A stretch of 64,000 bases of DNA from an uncultured Clostridia bacterium (GTDB taxonomy: Bacteria > Bacillota > Clostridia > Christensenellales > Borkfalkiaceae). The notes beneath the pieces are model-generated. The model was not told where the DNA came from and searched no databases. It worked only from the letters and a program-made list of their open reading frames with translations. This document shows positions 1 to 7,709 of this stretch, piece by piece. A program made the translations under genes and the position numbers. The stretch lies in assembly GCA_944354035.1 (NCBI GenBank), contig CALVPS010000002.1:1-64000 (forward strand). The letters run 5' to 3'. Numbering within the stretch: the stretch's first letter is position 1; every line of letters begins with the position of its first letter.

Positions 1-220
1 TGGCGGCGTTGTTTTTGTGCAGCACGCCTTTGCTGGCCGCGGAATCGATGGCGGAGACCGTTTCGGGATAGAGGGCGGTCGCCGTATCCTTGTCGCCAGC
101 GTTAACGGCGGCGAGGAATTTTTTAATGGTCGTCTTCAGCGCGGATTTGATCATTTTGTTTTCTTGCGTCTTTTTTTCGGTAACCAGAACGCGCTTTTTT
201 GCAGATTTAATGTTAGGCAC
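1..220 (-). CDS. rpsT: 30S ribosomal protein S20, 3' part cut by window edge
   Basis: The minus strand reads out from a GTG start at 218-220 with the S20 N-terminus ([12 protein letters not shown]..., then K-rich helices) and stays open to base 1, giving 73 residues of a protein that is usually about 85-90 aa. S20 binds 16S rRNA in the small subunit. The start is fixed by an AAGGAG site about 10 nt upstream. The gene diverges from murI. Identification rests on the highly typical first 25 residues; the C-terminus is outside the window. Confidence 0.93.
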   Translation of the reverse strand, partial: MPNIKSAKKRVLVTEKKTQENKMIKSALKTTIKKFLAAVNAGDKDTATALYPETVSAIDSAASKGVLHKNNAA

Positions 221-267
221 GGTACAATAACTCCTTGTCAGTTGCTTTTCTCTTAATAACTTTTGCT

Positions 268-296
268 ATTTTAACATAAAATAATGTGTTTGTAAA
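268..296 (-). promoter_or_regulatory. rpsT promoter
   Basis: On the minus strand a TTTACA -35 (291-296) and a TAAAAT -10 (268-273) are separated by 17 bp, about 50 bp upstream of the GTG start of rpsT. Confidence 0.6.
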
Positions 297-349
297 CTGT
301 TTTTCGTGCCGATCGGCTAAAATTTTAAAAAATTGCGCGGAGGTATCTC

Positions 350-1147
350 ATGCAAAACGACAACGCGCCGCGCGTCGGTGTATTCGACAGCGGCATCGGC
401 GGACTTACCGTGCTGGCGGAGTGTGCAAGACAGGCGCCGCAGGCAATATATTACTATTATGGTGATAATGCACATGCGCCGTACGGGGCGCGCAGTCCGC
501 GTGAGATCGCCGGCTTTGTCGGCGCGGCGGTGCGGCGCCTGCGTCTGTACGGTGTTTGCGCCGTTGTGCTGGCCTGCAATACGGCCACTGCCGTGTGTGT
601 CGACATGCTTCGCAAGACCTGTCCCGTTCCGATCGTCGGTATCGAGCCCGCCGTTGCGCCGGCCGCCCGCCGTTGCCGCCGCGTGCTGGTGCTTACGACG
701 CCCGTTACGGCACGCAGCGAACGGCTCTGTCGGCTGACGGAAGGGTTCCCGCAATGCGATATTACGGTGTACGGCGCGCCGGGACTCGCCGCCGCCATCG
801 AGCGCGGCCTCAGTCGAGGTGAAGGCGTGACCATTTTCGACCACCTACCGTCGGGACGGTACGACGGCGTGGTGCTCGGATGCACGCATTATGCCTTTTT
901 TCGCAGGGAAATCGGTCTTTTTTACGGTTGTCCGGTGTTTGACGGGGCACGGGGGACGGGCGCGCGCCTGCGGCAGCTGCTTTCCGATATGGATCCAGGG
1001 ACGGATGACCACCTTTTATTCACGAGGAATACGAACAAATGTTTTAGCAAAAAAGCGAAATATCACCATAAAAAACAAGTAATATTTTTAGGAAAGTGCA
1101 AAAAAATCAACGAATACGTATATAATACAAACATTTGTTTTATTTAA
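350..1147 (+). CDS. murI: Glutamate racemase
   Basis: Interconverts L- and D-glutamate to supply D-Glu for the peptidoglycan stem. At 265 aa it has the usual family length. The N-terminus has DSGIGG, and the two catalytic cysteines are in ACNTAT (Cys76) and GCTHY (Cys178). GGAGG lies 7 nt before the ATG. The last 35-40 residues are Lys/Asn/Tyr-rich and encoded by much more AT-rich DNA than the rest, so the C-terminal tail may be divergent. It lies just upstream of the dcw cluster but is separated from it by the mraZ promoter. Confidence 0.92.
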   Translation: MQNDNAPRVGVFDSGIGGLTVLAECARQAPQAIYYYYGDNAHAPYGARSPREIAGFVGAAVRRLRLYGVCAVVLACNTATAVCVDMLRKTCPVPIVGIEPAVAPAARRCRRVLVLTTPVTARSERLCRLTEGFPQCDITVYGAPGLAAAIERGLSRGEGVTIFDHLPSGRYDGVVLGCTHYAFFRREIGLFYGCPVFDGARGTGARLRQLLSDMDPGTDDHLLFTRNTNKCFSKKAKYHHKKQVIFLGKCKKINEYVYNTNICFI

Positions 1148-1180
1148 AAGTAAAAATAATTTTGTTTTTCGGCAAAAAAA

Positions 1181-1222
1181 TGGTCAAAGGTGGTTGACAG
1201 TGGTCACAAGTGGTGTTATAAT
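1181..1222 (+). promoter_or_regulatory. mraZ promoter with four phased MraZ boxes
   Basis: A consensus promoter (TTGACA 1194-1199, 17-bp spacer, TATAAT 1217-1222) is overlaid by four TGGT repeats starting exactly at 1181, 1191, 1201 and 1211. MraZ autorepressors bind arrays of short TGG-type direct repeats at about one helical turn spacing, so this is very likely the autoregulatory MraZ operator controlling the dcw operon. Confidence 0.85.
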
Positions 1223-1263
1223 ACTGATTGTAATATTTCAAACGGAATGCACAAAAGGGCAGC

Positions 1264-1710
1264 ATGAAACTTTTAAGCGGAAAAGTCGCGCACCAGTTGG
1301 ATGCCAAAAACAGAATCAGGATCCCGGCGAAGTACAAAAACGCTTTTCCCACCGGCGAGCCGCTTTATTATGTAGAATACGCGCCCGCGTGTATTTCCGT
1401 CATGCCGGAGTCTGTGCTGAACAGCCGGCTTGCCTCGTTTGACGAGGTAAACCCCGGCGATCCGGAAATGATGAATGCCAAGCGCAGGATCTTATGTTCC
1501 ATTGAAGAAGTCGTGGAGGACGGCCAGGGCCGCGCACAGCTGCCAAAGTCGTTCCGCGAGTACGCCTCCATCGAAAAGGACGTGATCACCGTAGGGATGG
1601 GGGATTACGTGGAGATCTGGGCGCAGGATCGGTTTGAACGGGCCGTCGGCGATATGACCATTCAGCAGGCAAACGCGCTGGCCTATAAAAAGAAGGGCGC
1701 GGAGTATTAA
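1264..1710 (+). CDS. mraZ: Transcriptional regulator MraZ
   Basis: A 148-aa protein with two SpoVT/AbrB-like halves, each with the D-x-x-G/N-R-[IA]-x-[IL]-P signature (DAKNRIRIP near residue 13 and DGQGRAQLP near residue 82). It is a ring-forming DNA-binding protein that represses its own dcw promoter, and the matching operator lies directly upstream. It is followed 1 nt after its stop by rsmH, as in most bacteria. Its start lies just beyond the -10 and the leader. Confidence 0.95.
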   Translation: MKLLSGKVAHQLDAKNRIRIPAKYKNAFPTGEPLYYVEYAPACISVMPESVLNSRLASFDEVNPGDPEMMNAKRRILCSIEEVVEDGQGRAQLPKSFREYASIEKDVITVGMGDYVEIWAQDRFERAVGDMTIQQANALAYKKKGAEY

Positions 1711-1711
1711 A

Positions 1712-2644
1712 ATGAGCGCATACCATTGTCCGATCATGCTCCGGGAGGTACTGGAAGGGTTGAACATCCGCCCGAACGGCGTGTACTTTGATGGAACGGC
1801 GGGCGGGGGCGGTCATTCGTACGCCATTCTGGCGAGCGATCCCACGGTGCAGCTGATCGCCACCGACAAGGACGGCGAGGCGATCGCGGAGACGCAAAGG
1901 CGCTTGGCGCCGTTTTCCGGTAGGTTTCGGCTGTATCGCACCGATTTTAAGCGATACGACGAAGTATTGCGCGAGGCGGGCGTGGAAGCGCTGGACGGAT
2001 ATTTGCTGGATCTGGGCATTTCTTCGCATCAGATCGACGACGCGGCCCGCGGGTTTGCCTACATGAGCGACGACGCGCCGCTGGATATGCGGATGGACGA
2101 TCGTTCCGCCCTCACGGCAGAGACGGTGGTAAACGAGTATTCCCCCGAGGCGCTCACACGCATTTTACGGGAATACGGCGAAGAGGTGTTTGCGTCGGCT
2201 ATCGTGCGCCGCCTCGTGGCCGAGCGGGCCGGAGGACGGGTAACGACCTGCGGCGCACTGCGCGTCATTATAGAGGGGGCCGTTCCCGCAAGATATCGGT
2301 ATCATGCCTGCGCCAGAAAGACCTTTCAGGCGATCCGCATCGAAGTGAACGGCGAGCTGGCGGGGTTGAAGGAATGTATTGCGGGGCTTACGCGGCGGCT
2401 GCGGCCGGGCGGAAGGGCGTGCGTCCTCACCTTTCATTCGCTGGAAGACCGCATCGTAAAGCAGGTGTTCCGCGAAATGGCGGAGGGGTGTACCTGTCCG
2501 AAGAGCTTCCCCGTGTGTATCTGCGGGAAAAAGCGCGAGGTAGAGCCCGTTGGCAGACAGCCGCAGACGGCAAGCGAGGCCGAACAGGCCGAAAATTCGC
2601 GCAGTAAGAGTGCAAAGTTGCGAATTGTCCGAAAGGTCGAATGA
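1712..2644 (+). CDS. rsmH: 16S rRNA (cytosine-1402-N4)-methyltransferase
   Basis: Formerly mraW; methylates C1402 in the ribosomal P-site region of 16S rRNA. The 310-aa length is normal. The AdoMet-binding motif FDGTAGGGGHS is near residue 28, LLDLGISSHQID is present, and the C-terminal VLTFHSLEDRIVK motif is typical. The SD (GGAG) overlaps the mraZ stop, so translation is coupled. Second gene of the dcw operon. Confidence 0.96.
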   Translation: MSAYHCPIMLREVLEGLNIRPNGVYFDGTAGGGGHSYAILASDPTVQLIATDKDGEAIAETQRRLAPFSGRFRLYRTDFKRYDEVLREAGVEALDGYLLDLGISSHQIDDAARGFAYMSDDAPLDMRMDDRSALTAETVVNEYSPEALTRILREYGEEVFASAIVRRLVAERAGGRVTTCGALRVIIEGAVPARYRYHACARKTFQAIRIEVNGELAGLKECIAGLTRRLRPGGRACVLTFHSLEDRIVKQVFREMAEGCTCPKSFPVCICGKKREVEPVGRQPQTASEAEQAENSRSKSAKLRIVRKVE

Positions 2645-2683
2645 ACGGACAAACGGCGGAATACAGTATAAGGAGAAAGAATC

Positions 2684-3538
2684 ATGGCAAGGCTTGCGGT
2701 TTTAGAAGAGACCCAAACAAAGCGCGACGAACGCCGCGACGAGCGGCGCGCGTTTTCCGAAGAGGAGCGCGTGCATTCGCAAAAGATTTCCGAGAATTAC
2801 CGAAAGCTACTGTTCGATAACGCCGAGGCCTGGGTACCCGGCGAGGAGACGGCCCGTGCGCCGCGCACTTCTTCCGTTGCGGCCGCAACGCTGGAGCGCA
2901 CAGCGCCCGCGGCGCTCAATGCCATGGCGTTTGCGCCCGTGCATGAGGCTGTGCCCGAGGCGCCCGCGCGCGAAGAGGTGCCTATGAACGGCGCCAATAC
3001 CGCGCAGCGCCTGGCCGATTACGTGGCCTATGCGCCGCCCGCCGGCAAAAAGATGCTGTTCGAAGGGATCGAATATAAAAACGGCGAGCTGATCGATGCG
3101 GCAGTTGCGGCGCCCGCCGCACCCGCCGCGCCGACGATCCCGGAGTTTGCGCCCGTCTATACGCCCGCGCAGGCGCCGACAGAGGCGCCCGCCGAAGAGG
3201 ACGCCATGCCTACGGCGCGTACGATGGAGACGCTGCACCGTGCCGAAGCGGCCGTACAGGACGAAACGCGTACCGGTCTGTTTGCGTCGCTTTCGACGGC
3301 GACAAAGGCGGTATTGTGTGCGGTGATCGCGGCGATCGTCCTTGCGGTGGTCCTCATCTGCATCAATACGGGCATTTTAAGTTCGGTCAATGCGAACATT
3401 GCGGTAAAGAGCAACGAGCTTCAGGAGCTTACGCAGGAATATGCCGATATCCGCGAAGAGATCGATGCGATCGAAGATCCGTCCGCCGTCGCGGAATGGG
3501 CGCAGGAGAACGGGATGGTATCTGTAAACGGAAACTGA
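2684..3538 (+). CDS. ftsL: FtsL-like divisome protein with long cytoplasmic N-terminus
   Basis: 284 aa. About 205 residues of charged then Ala/Pro-rich, low-complexity sequence precede one transmembrane helix (about 209-230) and a short extracytoplasmic heptad-like segment ending in a DPSAVAEWAQENGMV-type tail. The position between rsmH and ftsI and the single-pass coiled-coil end match FtsL, which in other bacteria forms a complex with DivIC and DivIB/FtsQ. Canonical FtsL is about 90-120 aa, so the cytoplasmic domain is greatly enlarged. Function is inferred from position and topology, since sequence conservation in FtsL is weak. Confidence 0.75.
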   Translation: MARLAVLEETQTKRDERRDERRAFSEEERVHSQKISENYRKLLFDNAEAWVPGEETARAPRTSSVAAATLERTAPAALNAMAFAPVHEAVPEAPAREEVPMNGANTAQRLADYVAYAPPAGKKMLFEGIEYKNGELIDAAVAAPAAPAAPTIPEFAPVYTPAQAPTEAPAEEDAMPTARTMETLHRAEAAVQDETRTGLFASLSTATKAVLCAVIAAIVLAVVLICINTGILSSVNANIAVKSNELQELTQEYADIREEIDAIEDPSAVAEWAQENGMVSVNGN

Positions 3539-3555
3539 GCCCGGAGGAACAGAAT

Positions 3556-5304
3556 ATCAAGCGGAAGGAATTTTCCCTTACGGTTTTACGAAAGAGGTTA
3601 TTGGCCACCGGATTGGCAATAACCTTTCTTTTTTGTCTTTTTTTAGCGCGTTTTTTTTACATTCAGATCGTGTGGAAGGACGAACTACGTTATCGAGCAC
3701 TCGATCAATGGACGCGCGAGATCCCCGTGAACGCCGGCCGCGGCAATATTTACGACGTCAACGGCGAACTCCTGGCGGGCAACGCGGCGGCTTACAGCGT
3801 GTACGCCAGGGCAAACGCCGTTTCGGATGCGGAATCGGAGGCAAGGGTGTTGGCCGAGGCACTTTCGCTCTCGTATTTAGAGACGCTGGAAAAGCTGGGT
3901 GATAAGAGCCGTTCGGAGATCGCCATAGCCAGGCGCGTTTCAAAAGAGCAGGTACGGCGCATTTCGGGAGCGGCGCTCGACGGCGTTTACTATGCGCGTG
4001 ACGACAGGCGGTATTATCCCTACGGCGCGCTCGCCTCGCAGGTGCTCGGCTTTACCTCGTATGACGGATCCGGTTCCACGGGGGTAGAGCAGTACTACGA
4101 TCGTTTTTTGGCGGGAAAGCGGGGCGGGATCCTGTACGAGACCGACCTGGTGGGCGTCGATCTGGAGGGGGCCGTCGCGGCGTATGTTCCGGCGGAAGAC
4201 GGTCTGAACGTGCGGCTGACGGTCGATTACCGTATACAATCGCTTGCGGAAACGGTCATGGAACAGGCTTTACACGAGCACGACGCAAAGGCCGTGCAGG
4301 CGATCGTTCTCAACGTAAAAGATTTTTCTGTGCTGGCCATGGTCAACCTACCGTCGTATGACCTGAACGATATTCCCCGCGACGACCTTGCGCGTTTAAA
4401 CGCGCTCTCGCGCAATGCGCTCGTCAGCGACATCTACGAGCCCGGTTCCACCTTCAAGATCATTACGGCGGCGGCCAATATCGAGGAACATTTACGGGGG
4501 AATCCAAACGCCTATGCCACAAACCGCATTTTTTCGTCGGCGCGGACGCGGACGGTGGACGGAACGACGATCCGTTGTTGGAGCGATCACGCAAACGGAA
4601 AGCATGCCGGTCAGACGCTGGCCGAGGCATTGAACAACAGCTGCAATCCCTGCTTTGTGGATATTGCGCTGGCGCTCGGAAAGCAGACGTTTTACAACTA
4701 TTTGGCCGCCTTCCGGTTCGGCCGCGCAACGGGGATCGACTTTTCGGGCGAGGCGATCGGCATGCTCCTGCCGGAAAGTACGTTGCGCGACTGCGACTTT
4801 GCCCGCATCGGTTTTGGTCAGACGATCGCCGTAACGCCGCTGCAGCTCGCCTGCGCAAGCGCCGCGGCCGTCAACGGCGGGTATTATTATGCGCCTCGTC
4901 TGGTGGCGGAAATTTTTTCGGACGACGGGTCCGTGGTGCAGACCGTACGCCCCACGCTCGTTGCGCGGACGGTCGGCGAGGAAACTTCGCGCATCCTGTC
5001 TTCCATGCTGGAGGGGGTCGTGCGGGACGGCAGCGGAAAAAAGGCGTATATCGAAGGATACCGCGTGGCGGGGAAGACGGGCACGGCGCAAAAATACGAA
5101 AATGGCCGCATTGCGCCCGGGAAGTATGTTTCGTCCTTTGTGGGGTATTTCCCCGCGAACGATCCGCAGTACCTGGCGCTGGTCATCGTGGACGAACCGC
5201 AGGGCGCCTATTACGGCAGCACCGTCGCCGCGCCCTGCGCAAAACAACTGTTCGAGGGTATGATCGGGGCGTTCGGGATCGCTCCGGCCGAGGGGGGAGC
5301 ATGA
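3556..5304 (+). CDS. ftsI: Division-type penicillin-binding protein 2 (FtsI/PBP2B/SpoVD class)
   Basis: Septal peptidoglycan transpeptidase of about 582 aa. A short basic N-terminus and one membrane anchor are followed by the dimerisation domain and the transpeptidase domain with S298-T-F-K, S362-C-N and K507-T-G. It ends without PASTA repeats, unlike SpoVD. The start is uncertain: no ATG/GTG/TTG is well placed, whereas an in-frame ATC at 3556 lies 8 nt after GGAGG (3543-3547) and gives an N-terminus aligned with SpoVD (VLRKRLL). Alternatives are CTG 3535 and TTG 3601. The stop overlaps the murE start (ATGA). Confidence 0.88.
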   Translation: MKRKEFSLTVLRKRLLATGLAITFLFCLFLARFFYIQIVWKDELRYRALDQWTREIPVNAGRGNIYDVNGELLAGNAAAYSVYARANAVSDAESEARVLAEALSLSYLETLEKLGDKSRSEIAIARRVSKEQVRRISGAALDGVYYARDDRRYYPYGALASQVLGFTSYDGSGSTGVEQYYDRFLAGKRGGILYETDLVGVDLEGAVAAYVPAEDGLNVRLTVDYRIQSLAETVMEQALHEHDAKAVQAIVLNVKDFSVLAMVNLPSYDLNDIPRDDLARLNALSRNALVSDIYEPGSTFKIITAAANIEEHLRGNPNAYATNRIFSSARTRTVDGTTIRCWSDHANGKHAGQTLAEALNNSCNPCFVDIALALGKQTFYNYLAAFRFGRATGIDFSGEAIGMLLPESTLRDCDFARIGFGQTIAVTPLQLACASAAAVNGGYYYAPRLVAEIFSDDGSVVQTVRPTLVARTVGEETSRILSSMLEGVVRDGSGKKAYIEGYRVAGKTGTAQKYENGRIAPGKYVSSFVGYFPANDPQYLALVIVDEPQGAYYGSTVAAPCAKQLFEGMIGAFGIAPAEGGA

Positions 5305-6734
5305 AGGTATCGCAGCTGTTGGAAGAGGTAAAGGGCGCGTCGCTGACGGGCGGCGACGCACAGATCTGCGGACTGTGCGCGGACAGCCGCGTCGTCGGGA
5401 AGGGGGATCTGTTTTTTTGCCTCAGCGGAACGCAGGTCGACGCGCACGCCTACGCGCTGCAGGCGCAGGCGCGCGGCGCGGCGGCCGTTGTGTGCGAGCG
5501 GAAGACGGAGGCGACGTGTCCGCAGGCGATCGTGCCGGACGTACGCGAGGCGATGGCGCGCATCGCCGCCGTTTTTTACGGACACCCGGAGCGTAAAATG
5601 AGGATCGTGGGCGTGACGGGGACCAACGGAAAGACGACGACGGCCTTTATGGTCAAAAACATTTTGGACGCCGCGGGGATACGGGCGGGGTTGACGGGGA
5701 CGCTGGGTGCGCGCTATGCAAATATTACGGTCGCCTCCGAGCTCACCACGCCCGACCCCGTATTTTTATTTTCGCTGCTTGCCGACATGGCAAAGGCGGG
5801 GGTGGAGGCGGCCGTTATGGAGGTTTCGGCGCATGCGCTGTTTTTTCGCAAAGAGCGGCCGATCTGCTACGATGTGGGCATATTTACCAATCTCACGCGC
5901 GATCATTTGGATTTTTTCGGAGATATGCGGCAGTATGCCGCTGCCAAGCGTCGGTTGTTTGTGCCCGAACGGTGCCGCTTTGCCGTTCTCAATGCGGATG
6001 ACGCATTCGGACGGACGCTGTTAAAGAGCGGCGTTCCCGCAAAAACTTACGGGCTGGAGTCGCCGGCAGACGCATTCGCCATCGTGGAGAGCGAAACGTT
6101 GCGCGGCTGTCGTGCCGTGCTGAATCTGGAGGACGAACTGTGCGAAGCCACGCTCTCCATGACGGGGCGCCATAACCTGCTGAACGCGTTGGCGGCTGCC
6201 TGCGCCGCAAGGCATTTGGGGGCGGATATGGACGCCGTTGCGCGCGGGCTTGCCGCAACGCAGGTGGAGGGCAGGCTGGAGTGGGTGGCGCGCAAAAACG
6301 GGGCGGATATCTTTGTGGACTTTGCACATACGCCGGACGGCTTGGAAAAATCGCTGACGGCCCTGCGCGAATTTTGCCTCGGAAGGCTCTTCGTCCTGTT
6401 CGGCTGCGGCGGCAACCGCGACGCAGGCAAGCGGGCGAGTATGGGGGCGATCGCCGCCCGATATGCCGATCACGCCATTCTTACTTCCGATAACCCGCGC
6501 TATGAAGATCCTGCGGCCATCCTCTCGGAGATCGAACGCGGTTTTCGCACGGTCAGCGATTCGTATGTCGTAGTGGAGGAGCGTGACCGGGCGATCGGGT
6601 ATGCGGTCGGATGCCTTTCGGAGGGCGATATCCTGTTGGTGGCGGGCAAGGGGGCGGAGCGGTATCAGGAGATCATGGGAATAAAATACGAGTACAACGA
6701 CAAAGCTGTTATTGGCTCGATCCCCGAAAAATAG
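5301..6734 (+). CDS. murE: UDP-MurNAc-tripeptide ligase (meso-diaminopimelate-adding)
   Basis: ATP-dependent addition of the third stem residue to UDP-MurNAc-L-Ala-D-Glu. 477 aa. The P-loop is GVTGTNGKTTT (about residue 100), followed by the Mur-ligase central and C-terminal domains. The substrate motif is DNPRYEDP, the form associated with meso-diaminopimelate rather than lysine, which fits lysA in the same window. ATG at 5301 overlaps the ftsI stop by 4 nt and has GGGGGAG just before it. Confidence 0.95.
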   Translation: MKVSQLLEEVKGASLTGGDAQICGLCADSRVVGKGDLFFCLSGTQVDAHAYALQAQARGAAAVVCERKTEATCPQAIVPDVREAMARIAAVFYGHPERKMRIVGVTGTNGKTTTAFMVKNILDAAGIRAGLTGTLGARYANITVASELTTPDPVFLFSLLADMAKAGVEAAVMEVSAHALFFRKERPICYDVGIFTNLTRDHLDFFGDMRQYAAAKRRLFVPERCRFAVLNADDAFGRTLLKSGVPAKTYGLESPADAFAIVESETLRGCRAVLNLEDELCEATLSMTGRHNLLNALAAACAARHLGADMDAVARGLAATQVEGRLEWVARKNGADIFVDFAHTPDGLEKSLTALREFCLGRLFVLFGCGGNRDAGKRASMGAIAARYADHAILTSDNPRYEDPAAILSEIERGFRTVSDSYVVVEERDRAIGYAVGCLSEGDILLVAGKGAERYQEIMGIKYEYNDKAVIGSIPEK

Positions 6735-6735
6735 T

Positions 6736-7686
6736 ATGCAGCGATATATTCTGGCACTTTTACTGTCTTTTTTGCTCTCTTTCGTCCTGTGCGCGGCCGC
6801 CGTTCCGCTGTTAAAGCGGATCGGAGCAGGACAGCCCATCCTCAGTTACGTCAAAGAGCACGCCCAAAAGAGCGGAACGCCCACCATGGGCGGGCTTGCA
6901 TTTCTTTCGGCTGCCGCCGCGGTCGCGCTGAGTCTGGCGCCGCGCGCGGACAAGCCCTTTTACGTGGCGCTCGCGGTGGGGTTGGGATACATGGCCGTAG
7001 GGTTTCTCGACGACCTTTTAAAAAGGCGCCGCGGAAATAATCTTGGGCTGCGGCCCTATCAGAAGATTGTATTCCAGCTGGCGGTGGCCCTGATGGCGGC
7101 GCTGTTTTGCTGCATGGAGGGGGATACACGGCTGCGCATTCCCTATACGCGCATATCGTTCGAGATCGGATGGTGGATGCTTCCCCTCGGCGTCTTTGTG
7201 CAGCTTGCCACAGTCAACGGGGTCAATCTGACGGACGGGCTGGACGGGTTGGCGGGGTCTGTGTGCGCCGTCTTTTTTCTTGCCGTCGGCGCATTGATCG
7301 CCGTGCAGGGCGGCGATCCCGCGCTTACGGTGCTCGCTCTCTGCCTTGCTGGGGCGCTGTGCGCTTATCTGTGCTTCAATACGCATCGCGCCAGTATGTT
7401 TATGGGCGATACCGGTTCGCTTTCTCTTGGGGGATTCGCCGCGTGCACGGCGCTTTTTTCCGGAAATGCGCTGGTCATTCCCGTTGCGGGCATTATGTTT
7501 GTCGTTTCAAGCATATCCGTCATTGCGCAAGTCATATATTACAAAAAAACGGGCAGGCGGATCTTTTTGATGGCGCCCGTGCACCATCATTTTCAGGAAC
7601 TGGGATTTTCGGAGGGGAAGATCGCCTATGCGTACGCTGCAGTCAGTGCGCTGCTCTCGCTTACGCTGTTCCTGCCGCTTGTGTGA
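6736..7686 (+). CDS. mraY: Phospho-N-acetylmuramoyl-pentapeptide transferase
   Basis: Integral membrane enzyme moving phospho-MurNAc-pentapeptide to undecaprenyl phosphate to make lipid I. About 316 aa with roughly ten hydrophobic segments. Key motifs are GTPTMGG near the N-terminus, GFLDDLLK, NLTDGLDGLA and the C-terminal HHHFQ. The ATG at 6736 is 1 nt after the murE stop; an upstream in-frame ATG at 6712 is less likely. murF, normally between murE and mraY, is missing here. Confidence 0.96.
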   Translation: MQRYILALLLSFLLSFVLCAAAVPLLKRIGAGQPILSYVKEHAQKSGTPTMGGLAFLSAAAAVALSLAPRADKPFYVALAVGLGYMAVGFLDDLLKRRRGNNLGLRPYQKIVFQLAVALMAALFCCMEGDTRLRIPYTRISFEIGWWMLPLGVFVQLATVNGVNLTDGLDGLAGSVCAVFFLAVGALIAVQGGDPALTVLALCLAGALCAYLCFNTHRASMFMGDTGSLSLGGFAACTALFSGNALVIPVAGIMFVVSSISVIAQVIYYKKTGRRIFLMAPVHHHFQELGFSEGKIAYAYAAVSALLSLTLFLPLV

Positions 7687-7709
7687 CCGGTCACGGGAAA
7701 GGAGATCGT

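Noticed and set aside
3096-3326. Arg-rich 76-codon ORF inside ftsL
   Set aside because: Out-of-frame shadow of the Ala/Pro-rich ftsL region; no start signal.
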